This document shows positions 1 to 6,217 of a DNA stretch of 6,372 bases, in pieces. The stretch comes from Bryobacteraceae bacterium. Its GTDB lineage: Bacteria > Acidobacteriota > Terriglobia > Bryobacterales > Bryobacteraceae. Under the pieces are notes generated by a model. It ran no database searches. It was not told where the DNA came from and saw only the letters and a list, made by a program, of their open reading frames with translations. Both the position numbers and the translations under genes were made by a program. The DNA is taken from positions 1-6,372 of the forward strand of contig JASHWA010000334.1 in NCBI GenBank assembly GCA_030044325.1. The letters run 5' to 3'. Within the stretch, counting starts at the first letter, position 1; every line of letters begins with the position of its first letter.

Positions 1-480
1 GAAACCGGGCAGCCCGTGGCGCTTCATATTTACACGCACGTGCGCGAAGATGTGATCGCGCTGTTCGGTTTCCTGACCGCGGCCGATAAAACATTATTTG
101 AAAAATTGATTTCGGTGAGCGGCATCGGCCCCAAGCTCGCCATCACCACGCTCGGCGGATTGACCGCGCCCGACCTGGTCAACGCCATCCGCACGGGCGC
201 GGTCGAGCAGCTCGTCCGCATCCCCGGCGTCGGAAAAAAAACGGCCGAGCGCATGGTGCTGGAGCTGCGCGACAAGCTCGATCTCGCCGGCGTCCCCGCG
301 CGCCCCGCCATCGAATCGAAGCCATCTTTCACCGCGAGCGAGGAAGACGTGATCTCCGCGCTCATGAACTTCGGCGCCAATCGCGCATCCGCGGAAGCCG
401 CGGTCACCAAGGCGCGCTCGGGCGTCGAGCCCAACGATTTCGACGCCCTGTTCCGCCGCGCCCTGAAACTGCTACGGTAA
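1..480 (+). CDS. ruvA: Holliday junction branch migration protein RuvA (5' end missing)
   Basis: RuvA binds four-way DNA junctions as a tetramer and directs the RuvB motor during branch migration and RuvC-dependent resolution. The reading frame is open from base 1 to the TAA at 478-480 and gives 159 residues. The family is about 200 residues long, so roughly 40-45 N-terminal residues (most of the OB-fold) lie left of the window; the GTG at 16 is an internal codon, not the start. Visible parts are the end of the OB domain (IYTHVRED, then ALFGF), two helix-hairpin-helix motifs (SVSGIGPK about residues 38-45 and RIPGVGKKTAERM about 73-85 of the visible part), a variable linker, and the C-terminal domain III that contacts RuvB (EEDVISALMNFG). 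No ruvB follows; the next gene is an unrelated flavin-type protein 6 bases away. Confidence 0.96.
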   Translation, partial: ETGQPVALHIYTHVREDVIALFGFLTAADKTLFEKLISVSGIGPKLAITTLGGLTAPDLVNAIRTGAVEQLVRIPGVGKKTAERMVLELRDKLDLAGVPARPAIESKPSFTASEEDVISALMNFGANRASAEAAVTKARSGVEPNDFDALFRRALKLLR

Positions 481-486
481 ATTCGA

Positions 487-894
487 ATGACTCATGCCGA
501 CCTGTTCGAGTTCGTGCGCACCCACCGCTTCGCCGTCGTTTCCAGCGTCACTCCCCAGGGCAAGCCCGAATCGGCCGTCGTGGGAATCGCGGTCACCCCC
601 GGGCTCGAAATCATTTTCGACACCGTGCGCAGCTCGCGCAAGTATTCGAACCTGGCCGCCAACCCCGCCGCGGCCGTCGCGCTGTGGACCGGCGAAGCGA
701 CCGCGCAATACGAAGGCGTCGCTTCCGAGCCCGCCGGCGCCGACCGCGACCGCTATCGCGAAGTCTATTTCGAAGCCTTCCCCGACGGCCGCGATCGCCT
801 GAGCTGGCCCGGAATCACGCACTTCGTCCTCCGCCCCAAATGGATCCGCTACAGCAACTTCATCACCCGCGTCATCGAAGAATTCACGTTTTAA
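487..894 (+). CDS. Pyridoxamine 5'-phosphate oxidase-related flavin split-barrel protein
   Basis: This 135-residue protein resembles the small single-domain PPOX-like proteins, which bind FMN (some bind F420 or haem) as dimers of a split beta-barrel and act as oxidoreductases of mostly unknown substrate. Supporting sequence includes an N-terminal helix (about 3-13), the first barrel strands with the turn around TPQGKPES (22-29), and a DTVRSSRKYSNLAANP segment (45-60). In this segment S50, R51 and K52 sit where family members contact the flavin phosphate, and NLAANP is the usual helix end. A C-terminal strand with FVLRPKWIRYSNF (113-125) follows. The ATG at 487 lies 6 bases after the ruvA stop, so the two are probably co-transcribed; no strong Shine-Dalgarno is visible. 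It lacks the C-terminal extension of true PdxH, so pyridoxal phosphate synthesis is unlikely. The exact reaction cannot be read from the sequence. Confidence 0.85.
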   Translation: MTHADLFEFVRTHRFAVVSSVTPQGKPESAVVGIAVTPGLEIIFDTVRSSRKYSNLAANPAAAVALWTGEATAQYEGVASEPAGADRDRYREVYFEAFPDGRDRLSWPGITHFVLRPKWIRYSNFITRVIEEFTF

Positions 895-920
895 CGCGGC
901 CTCATGAAAACCGGCGCGTT
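893..920. terminator. Inverted repeat between convergent genes, possible weak bidirectional terminator
   Basis: AACGCG (893-898) and CGCGTT (915-920) can pair as a 6-base stem with a 16-base loop. They sit exactly between the PPOX-like gene stop (892-894) and the era stop codon (921-923), where a shared terminator would be expected. No long U tract follows on either strand, so efficient intrinsic termination is doubtful. Confidence 0.25.
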
Positions 921-1814
921 TCAACGCTCTGCCCGCCAATCAGTCGCCGCCACGAACTCCGGGTCTTCCCTCCACCCCGGCCGCACCCGCACGATGGTCT
1001 GCAAAAAAATCTTGCGCCCCAGCGACTGCTCCAGCTCCAGGCGCGCTTCGGTCCCGATTTTCTTGAGCGCTTCGCCTTTCGCGCCGATCAAAATCGCCTT
1101 CTGCCCCGCCCGCTCGACGTAAATGATCGCGGTGATGCGCAGCAGTTTTTCGGTTTCTTCCCACGATTCAATCGCCACGGTCACGGCGTGCGGAACTTCC
1201 TGCCTGGCGAAGCGCAGGACCTTTTCGCGGACGATCTCCGCCGCCAGAAACCGCTCCGGCTGATCGGTCAGGTAATCGTCGGCGAACAGCGCGGGCGATT
1301 CCGGAAGCCGCGCGGCGATTTCGCCCCGCAGCACGTCCAATCCCTCGCCCGTCGCCGCGGAAATCGGGATGTAAGCGGCAAAATCGTGCAAGCCGCGATA
1401 CGTTTCAATCAATTTCAGCAGTTTTGTCTTGTCCGGAAGCCGGTCGATTTTGTTCAGCGCGGCGATCGCCGGCGCGCCGGTCTTCTTCACCAGATCGATC
1501 GCGTGCGCGTCTTGTTCCGAATAGGGCGCCAGCGCGTCGATGACGAACAGCGCGACATCCGGACCCTCCGCCGCCGTCCGCACCGCGTCCATCATGCGCC
1601 GGTTGAGCAGCGTGCCCGATCTGTGAATTCCCGGTGTGTCGATAAAAACGATCTGCGCTTCGGCCGTGGTGAGGACCCCTTGAATCGACGTCCGCGTGGT
1701 CTGCGGCTTGGACGCCACGATCGCCAGCTTGGTGCCCACCATCGCGTTCAGCAGCGTCGATTTTCCCGCATTCGGCCGCCCCAGAATGGCAACCAGGCCC
1801 GATCGGAAACTCAT
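921..1814 (-). CDS. era: Ribosome assembly GTPase Era
   Basis: Era is an essential GTPase that binds the 3' end of 16S rRNA and assists late 30S maturation, often membrane-associated. The 297-residue product has the family length and all motifs in order: G1 GRPNAGKS (12-19), G2 around TTRT (39-42), G3 DTPG (59-62), G4 NKID (121-124) and G5 SAA (152-154). A C-terminal KH domain follows, with the signature ERAGQKAILIGAKGEALKKIG and then TEARLELEQ. I chose ATG at 1814-1812 because it immediately precedes MSFRSGLVAILG, the normal Era start, and forms a 4-base ATGA overlap with the stop of the upstream CBS-domain gene. The open frame extends to 1934, but the extra 40 residues are low-complexity Gly/Arg/Ser with no Era homology and would overlap the neighbour by over 100 bases. 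It is the last gene of the phoH-ybeY-CBS-era operon and is translationally coupled. Confidence 0.97.
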   Translation of the reverse strand: MSFRSGLVAILGRPNAGKSTLLNAMVGTKLAIVASKPQTTRTSIQGVLTTAEAQIVFIDTPGIHRSGTLLNRRMMDAVRTAAEGPDVALFVIDALAPYSEQDAHAIDLVKKTGAPAIAALNKIDRLPDKTKLLKLIETYRGLHDFAAYIPISAATGEGLDVLRGEIAARLPESPALFADDYLTDQPERFLAAEIVREKVLRFARQEVPHAVTVAIESWEETEKLLRITAIIYVERAGQKAILIGAKGEALKKIGTEARLELEQSLGRKIFLQTIVRVRPGWREDPEFVAATDWRAER

Positions 1815-3058
1815 TTCGCCGTCGCCTTGGCCACGCGCACCTGATCCACGCGAAGATGGTTCGCCGCCAGAACCCGGATCGCGATCCCTTCGCGTTCCGT
1901 CTCCTCGCCCGCTTCCGGAACGTGCCCCAGCCATTCCGTAATCAACCCTCCCACCGTGGTCGATTCCGTTCCCTCCTGCGGATGGAAATCGAGCAGATCT
2001 TCCAGGCGACCCAGATCGAAGCTGCCCGAAACCACGTAGCTGCCGTCGGGGTCCTGGCGGAAATCGCGATCCGGCTCATGCTCGTCATGAATCTCGCCCA
2101 CAATTTCCTCGACCATGTCTTCCATCGTCACGATCCCCGCGGTGCTGCCGTATTCGTCCACCACCACGGCCATGTGCGCGCCTTCTTCCTGCATCTCGCG
2201 CAGCAGATCGTTCACGGCCTTGGTTTCGGGAACCGCGCGAATCGGCCGCAGGATGTCGCGCACCTTCTTGCGCGCGCGCTCGTCCTCATCCAGCTCGAAC
2301 ATGTCGCGCACGTGCACGAATCCCGCGATCTGATCGATGTTGTCTTCAAACGCCGGAATCCGCGAATACTGTTCGTTGATGGCGAGCTGGCGCAGCTCGT
2401 CGAGCGATGCGTCCTGCCGGATCGCGACGATCATCGGGCGCGGCGTCATCACCTCCCGCACGGTCTTGTCGCCGAAAGCCACTACGGATTGAATCAACTC
2501 GCGGTCGCCTTTTTCGATAATGCCTTCTTCCTCGCCCGCCAGGATCAGCGCTTCGATATGCTCCTCCGGCCGCGCCGCTTCGCCGTTGGGGGCGGGTTCG
2601 GCGAGATCGAACAGGGATTGCGAAAATTCGAGCGACCACACCAGCGGCCGCACAGAGATCGAAAGCACGCGCAGCAGCGGCGTGAAGGCCAGCAGTGCGT
2701 GGCCTTTGCTTCTGCGATACACAATCTGCGGAATCACGTACGTTCCGAAAATCACGTATATTCCCAGCAGCAGGATGGTCACGGCCAGCGCGCTCCACGG
2801 CTCCGCGTTCTCCCAGGTGAGCGCGAGCGTCAGGCATCCGATGATCGCGAGGCCGACGTGCTTGACCAGCGAGAAGGTGAGCGATCCGCGCTCGGTTTCG
2901 AGGCCCAGTTTCGCTTCGAGCGTGGCTTTGAAAAATTCCAGCGCCGGACGCTCGCGCGCGCGGATGCGCAGCGATTCGAGGTACAGAAGCTGGACGCAGG
3001 TGACCAGAATGACGATCAGCGCGACCACCGCGTCCGCGCATGCAATGGCGATCATCAT
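1811..3058 (-). CDS. HlyC/CorC family membrane protein with CNNM-like, paired CBS and CorC_HlyC domains
   Basis: This 415-residue member of the CNNM/CorC (hemolysin C-like) family is predicted to sit in the inner membrane with its CBS pair in the cytoplasm. Relatives are linked to Mg2+/Co2+ export or magnesium homeostasis. Visible domains are four hydrophobic segments (about 3-26, 63-84, 88-113 and 121-142), a connecting helix (EEHIEALILAGEEEGIIEKG, 166-185), CBS1 (about 203-258, starting VMTPRPMIVAI), and CBS2 (about 268-325) with the hallmark VVVDEYGSTAGIVTMEDMVEEIVGEI. A C-terminal CorC_HlyC (transporter-associated) domain spans about 335-412 (GSYVVSGSFDLGRLEDLL). The membrane part is divergent: the usual E-x-x-P-K reads Y107-V-I-P-Q111 and no Asn is seen in the second segment, so ion transport is uncertain. 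The start is ATG 3058-3056, overlapping the ybeY stop by ATGA; a second ATG follows directly. Its stop overlaps era the same way. Confidence 0.9.
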   Translation of the reverse strand: MMIAIACADAVVALIVILVTCVQLLYLESLRIRARERPALEFFKATLEAKLGLETERGSLTFSLVKHVGLAIIGCLTLALTWENAEPWSALAVTILLLGIYVIFGTYVIPQIVYRRSKGHALLAFTPLLRVLSISVRPLVWSLEFSQSLFDLAEPAPNGEAARPEEHIEALILAGEEEGIIEKGDRELIQSVVAFGDKTVREVMTPRPMIVAIRQDASLDELRQLAINEQYSRIPAFEDNIDQIAGFVHVRDMFELDEDERARKKVRDILRPIRAVPETKAVNDLLREMQEEGAHMAVVVDEYGSTAGIVTMEDMVEEIVGEIHDEHEPDRDFRQDPDGSYVVSGSFDLGRLEDLLDFHPQEGTESTTVGGLITEWLGHVPEAGEETEREGIAIRVLAANHLRVDQVRVAKATAK

Positions 3059-3489
3059 GCGCGCGCCCTCTCGATCAGCCCCGGGGGCAATCCCAGGCGC
3101 TTGCGCCAGCGCGTTTCCGCGCGCCGCATTTCGCCTGAATCGGTTTCATGATCCATCCCGGAAAGGTGCAGCGCGCCGTGCAGCATCAGGATACGGATCT
3201 CGTCGTTGACGTCGTGGCCGCGCTCTGCGGCCTGCTCGGCCGCGCGGTCCAGCGAAATCGCGATCTCGCCGCCGCCATCCGAGGGGAACGAGAGCACGTC
3301 AGTCGCGTAATCGGCGCCGAGAAATTCGCGGTTCAGCCGCCGCAATTCGCGATCGTCGGTGATCAGGCACACCACCTCGCGCCCGGGCGCGACGCGCGCG
3401 GTCATCTCGCGAAAAAACGCGCGCAGCTCGCGCTTTCGCAGCTTTCCCGAACTGTGGCGGAACAATAAAGGTATGTCGTCGGCAGACAT
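3055..3489 (-). CDS. ybeY: Endoribonuclease YbeY (rRNA maturation RNase)
   Basis: YbeY is a single-strand-specific metallo-endoribonuclease, implicated in 16S rRNA 3' end maturation and 70S ribosome quality control. With the chosen start it is 144 residues, within family size. The zinc-binding motif H-x3-H-x5-H is intact as H104, H108 and H114 in MLHGALHLSGMDHE. The upstream conserved block LNREFLGADYATDVLSFP (about 52-69) holds the conserved arginine R54. I chose ATG at 3489-3487 (MSADDIPLLF), 10 bases after the phoH stop. The open frame continues to an ATG at 3546, but that start would overlap phoH by 47 bases and adds a basic tail untypical of the family. No good Shine-Dalgarno is visible, so translational coupling to phoH is likely. 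The stop codon overlaps the start of the CBS-domain gene by ATGA. Confidence 0.95.
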   Translation of the reverse strand: MSADDIPLLFRHSSGKLRKRELRAFFREMTARVAPGREVVCLITDDRELRRLNREFLGADYATDVLSFPSDGGGEIAISLDRAAEQAAERGHDVNDEIRILMLHGALHLSGMDHETDSGEMRRAETRWRKRLGLPPGLIERARA

Positions 3490-3499
3490 GGGGCGCCGC

Positions 3500-4525
3500 T
3501 CAGGCGGCAGTGTTGTCGGAATTCGGAGCCGTTTCCGCTGCGCCATCGGTCAGCTTCAGCGAAAGCTGGCGGTTCGCGCCGATGATCTCGTTGTAGCGCT
3601 CGTAGGCCTTCACGATTTTCTGCACCAGGCTGTGGCGCACCACGTCGCGCTCGTCGAACTGCACAAAGGTGATGCCCTCGATCCCACGCAGCACGTCGAT
3701 CACCTCGATCAGGCCGCTGCGCAGCCCGCCCGGAAGATCGATCTGCGTCGGATCCCCGGTCACCACCATCTTGGAATTGAATCCCTGGCGCGTCAGGATC
3801 ATCTTCATCTGTTCGGGCGAGCAGTTCTGCGCCTCGTCCATGATAATGAAGCTGTCGTTGAGCGTTCGTCCGCGCATGAACGCGATCGGCGCGACTTCAA
3901 TCGTGTTGCGCTCCAGCAGTTTGTCGATCTTTTCCGCTTCCAGCATGTCGTACAGCGCATCGTACAGCGGCCGCAGATACGGATCGACCTTTTCCTGAAG
4001 CGTTCCGGGCAGAAACCCGAGCCGCTCGCCCGCTTCGACCGCGGGCCGTGTCAGAATGATGCGGCTGACGCGTTTCGACATCAGCGCCGAAACGGCCATG
4101 GCGACGGCCAGATACGTTTTTCCGGTTCCCGCGGGTCCCACGCCGAAAACCAGGTCATGCCGCTCGATCGCGTCCACGTAGCGGCGCTGCTGCATGGTCT
4201 TGGGCGCGACGATTTTCTTTCCGAAGCTGCGCTGCTTGCCGCTTTCGACCAGCCCGCGCAGGCTGGTCTCGGAATCCGCGGTGACCACGCGCAAAAAGCT
4301 GTTCAGATCGCCGTTGTTGAACACGTGGCCTTCCCTCACCAGCGCCACATAATCGCTGAGGATGTCGGATGCGCGCAGGACGGCTACGTCGTCGCCTTCA
4401 ATTTCGAGACTGTCGTTCAACAGGCGCGTGCGAACATTCAATCCGCCCTCGATAAGCCGGATATTCTCATCACGCGTGCCGAAAAGCGATTCAATGCCGC
4501 GACTGATTTGTACGCTGGACTTCAT
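3500..4525 (-). CDS. PhoH-like P-loop ATPase (PhoL/YbeZ type)
   Basis: PhoH-family proteins are cytoplasmic ATPases, predicted to work on RNA and genetically and physically linked to YbeY, which follows here. The 341-residue product matches the YbeZ/PhoL type. It has an N-terminal domain (about 15-100, containing NIRLIEGGLNVRTRLL), then the ATPase core with Walker A GPAGTGKT (130-137), LTRPAVEAGERLGFLPG (158-174), Walker B FIIMDEAQN (226-234), and the sensor-like VVTGDPTQIDLP (254-265). No PIN domain precedes the core, so it is not the PIN-PhoH (PhoH2/YlaK) type. The ATG at 4525-4523 is the only sensible start, giving MKSSVQISRG; no strong Shine-Dalgarno lies before it. It is the first gene of the minus-strand operon, with a candidate promoter about 90 bases upstream that overlaps the promoter of the divergent tRNA-Asp gene. 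Confidence 0.95.
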   Translation of the reverse strand: MKSSVQISRGIESLFGTRDENIRLIEGGLNVRTRLLNDSLEIEGDDVAVLRASDILSDYVALVREGHVFNNGDLNSFLRVVTADSETSLRGLVESGKQRSFGKKIVAPKTMQQRRYVDAIERHDLVFGVGPAGTGKTYLAVAMAVSALMSKRVSRIILTRPAVEAGERLGFLPGTLQEKVDPYLRPLYDALYDMLEAEKIDKLLERNTIEVAPIAFMRGRTLNDSFIIMDEAQNCSPEQMKMILTRQGFNSKMVVTGDPTQIDLPGGLRSGLIEVIDVLRGIEGITFVQFDERDVVRHSLVQKIVKAYERYNEIIGANRQLSLKLTDGAAETAPNSDNTAA

Positions 4526-4614
4526 TCGTTATGACGGGGCCAAAAAGCACAGGAAGGTATGTCGCTCAAGCCGGGAGTCCGCTCGCCGCGGAGGCAGGAA
4601 CCACATCTGGAACC

Positions 4615-4644
4615 ATCATAACAGAATCGGGCGCGATGTGTTAT
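4615..4644 (-). promoter_or_regulatory. Candidate sigma70-type promoter of the phoH operon
   Basis: Read on the minus strand there is ATAACA at 4644-4639 (4 of 6 matches to the -35 consensus), an 18-base spacer, and TATGAT at 4620-4615 (5 of 6 matches to the -10 consensus). Transcription would start near 4608 and leave an untranslated leader of about 80 bases before the phoH ATG. It is judged by eye from the consensus and is not proven. Confidence 0.4.
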
Positions 4645-4647
4645 TCT
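4618..4647 (+). promoter_or_regulatory. Candidate extended -10 promoter of tRNA-Asp
   Basis: On the plus strand ATAACA (4618-4623) is followed by an 18-base spacer and TATTCT (4642-4647). A TG at 4639-4640 makes an extended -10 (TGTTATTCT). The start would fall near 4654, about 17 bases before the mature tRNA 5' end, a reasonable distance for a short leader removed by RNase P. Confidence 0.45.
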
Positions 4648-4670
4648 GAAATTCCGACGTCAACACACGT

Positions 4671-4747
<77 letters not shown>

Positions 4748-4795
4748 CTTTCTCCCCTAATTTTTCTATCACTTAGCTTTTTGGGAGCCCGTTCC

Positions 4796-4815
4796 GGCAA
4801 ACATGGGCAAACATG
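4796..4815. repeat. Two perfect tandem 10-base repeats, candidate integrase arm sites
   Basis: GGCAAACATG occurs at 4796-4805 and again immediately at 4806-4815. The pair lies about 50 bases inside the element from the tRNA 3' end and 27 bases beyond the integrase stop. That spacing and size fit direct-repeat arm-type binding sites of lambda- or Tn916-like integrases. The repeat itself is seen directly; its role is inferred. Confidence 0.5.
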
Positions 4816-4842
4816 CTGGGGTTTTCCTTGCCATTTCGGCGG

Positions 4843-6189
4843 TCACCTTGCCGCCGCGATGACATCCGCCATCGACTCATTCCAAATCTTCGCAGCCGCG
4901 CGTGAATCCGCGGGCAATGCGTGACTGTAGATCGAAAGCGTGATGTTCTGATCGGCGTGTCCCAGCCGCTCCGAGACCACCGAAATCGGAACGCCCTTGC
5001 TGAGCAGGATGCCCGCGTGCGAGTGCCGCAGCGAATGTAGCGTCACGCCCTCCAGGCCGACTTTCCGCATCAATTCTGTGACGCGGGCGCCTACGCGGTC
5101 TGGCGAATAATACTCCCCCGCGGGTTGGCAGAAAACGAGGTCGTTGTGCGTATAGGCTCGTCCGAACAGCGCACGGTCATTTCCCTGCGCAGTCCGGTGT
5201 TGTTTGAGGACCTCGAGTGCCCAATCTGGAACGGATACCTGGCGCGGCTCCTCGGATTTCGTACTCTTGATCCGAAGGCCAGCTTTCGTCTGTTCGAGCG
5301 ACTTGGAGATGTCGAGCGAGCCGGTTTGGAAATCGACATCGGACCATTGGAGCGCGAGCAATTCGCCACGCCGGCATCCCGTAGCTGCCGCCAAGACGAT
5401 GAACGGATAAAGCCGCGTGCTGCGCGCCCGGTCGAACAACGTTTGAAGCTTCGCCTCGTCGAGCACCGGCGGTCTTCGCCGAGCAAGCTTCGGGAGGAGG
5501 ACCCGCCGGTTCGCCATGGGGTGCGGGATGTTCAGTACACCCAATCGATCTGCGTCAGAAAGCACCGTATAAAGTAGCGTCCCGATGTGCCTGACCGTCT
5601 TCGCCGCGAGAGGCCGACCTTGTGGCTCAGATTCGGTGCGGCGGCCGCCGTGATCGTGGAGGCGATGAATCGCACCTTGCACTTGCGCGGTCGTGAGATC
5701 GTTCAACCGGACATCACCGAGTTCACGGATTAAATACGCACCGAGTTCGCCGTACCGTTCGATAGTCTTCGGAGCGCAGCGGCGACTCGCATGCTCGTTC
5801 AGCCAATGCTCGAAGAATTGCGCGAACGGAGGACCGGGGCGATCGGCAGCCTCTTGGGCCTCCTTTCGCTTTTCAGCGTCGCGTCGGGCGATGGCGTCGC
5901 GCAGGGCATTCTGCGCTTCGGCCGCAGTCTGAAACCCGGACTGGCACGCGCCGTCGAGCCAAAAGGACCAGACCCGGCGTCCTTTGGGTCCGGGCTCTCG
6001 CGTAATCCGGCCCGTTTTGGCTTCGTATTCCTCGATGGCGAGTCGGACGGCTTTGGCGGCGGCGTCCTTGGTGGGATATCCAGCTTTGGAAATTTGGATG
6101 CGTTTCCCGTCGATGTCCCAACCGCCGAAGAACACGTAGCACCAGCTTATGCTTCGGTCTCGCTTCCTCTTGAAAACGCATCCCGTCAT
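4843..6189 (-). CDS. Site-specific tyrosine recombinase (integrase) of a tRNA-Asp-borne element
   Basis: This phage-type integrase catalyses integration and excision of the adjacent element at the tRNA-Asp site. The 448-residue protein has an N-terminal arm-binding (AP2-like) region, about 1-58 with CYVFFGGW and GYPTKDAAAKAV. A second similar-looking segment, about 70-105, contains GFQTAAEAQNALRDAI. A SAM-like core-binding domain covers about 120-235 (FAQFFEHWLNEHA, KTIERYGELGAYLI), and the catalytic domain about 240-430. All catalytic residues are present: R273 (ATGCRRGELLAL), a lysine at K308 or K311, H385 and R388 (HSLRH), H411 (ERLGH) and nucleophile Y421 (SIYSH). The ATG at 6189-6187 is the only start after an in-frame TAG. 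A GAGG lies 12 bases upstream, rather far for a ribosome site. Codon use is less GC-biased than in era or phoH, with AGG, CGA and ATA near the start, consistent with transfer. It probably forms an operon with the xis-like gene 28 bases upstream. Confidence 0.96.
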   Translation of the reverse strand: MTGCVFKRKRDRSISWCYVFFGGWDIDGKRIQISKAGYPTKDAAAKAVRLAIEEYEAKTGRITREPGPKGRRVWSFWLDGACQSGFQTAAEAQNALRDAIARRDAEKRKEAQEAADRPGPPFAQFFEHWLNEHASRRCAPKTIERYGELGAYLIRELGDVRLNDLTTAQVQGAIHRLHDHGGRRTESEPQGRPLAAKTVRHIGTLLYTVLSDADRLGVLNIPHPMANRRVLLPKLARRRPPVLDEAKLQTLFDRARSTRLYPFIVLAAATGCRRGELLALQWSDVDFQTGSLDISKSLEQTKAGLRIKSTKSEEPRQVSVPDWALEVLKQHRTAQGNDRALFGRAYTHNDLVFCQPAGEYYSPDRVGARVTELMRKVGLEGVTLHSLRHSHAGILLSKGVPISVVSERLGHADQNITLSIYSHALPADSRAAAKIWNESMADVIAAAR

Positions 6190-6217
6190 GAGCGACTCAC
6201 GCCTCGCCTCATGACAT

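Noticed and set aside
472..939. Minus-strand frame of 155 residues opposite the PPOX-like gene
   Set aside because: It is Gly/Ala-rich with no family pattern, whereas the plus strand gives a convincing split-barrel protein.
684..1844. Long plus-strand open frame (386 residues) opposite era
   Set aside because: It is an antisense shadow in GC-rich DNA. The product is Arg/Pro-rich with no domain pattern, while the opposite strand encodes a perfect Era.
1815..1934. N-terminal extension of Era by 40 residues
   Set aside because: It is Gly/Arg/Ser-rich, not found in Era proteins, and overlaps the upstream gene; the ATGA start at 1814 fits better.
1856..3151. Plus-strand open frame of 431 residues opposite the CBS-domain gene
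   Set aside because: It mirrors the real gene, has His/Arg/Gln-rich composition, no recognisable motif and no ribosome site.
3359..4534. Plus-strand open frame of 391 residues opposite phoH and ybeY
   Set aside because: It is a codon-bias shadow; PhoH Walker motifs and the YbeY zinc motif prove coding on the other strand.
4752..4787. CTCCC and GGGAG inverted repeat with T runs after tRNA-Asp as a terminator
   Set aside because: The stem has only 5 bases with a loop of over 25, and the T runs sit inside the loop rather than after the stem.
5125..5577. Plus-strand frame of 150 residues inside the integrase
   Set aside because: It lies antisense to the core of an intact integrase that has all its catalytic residues; no motif is visible.
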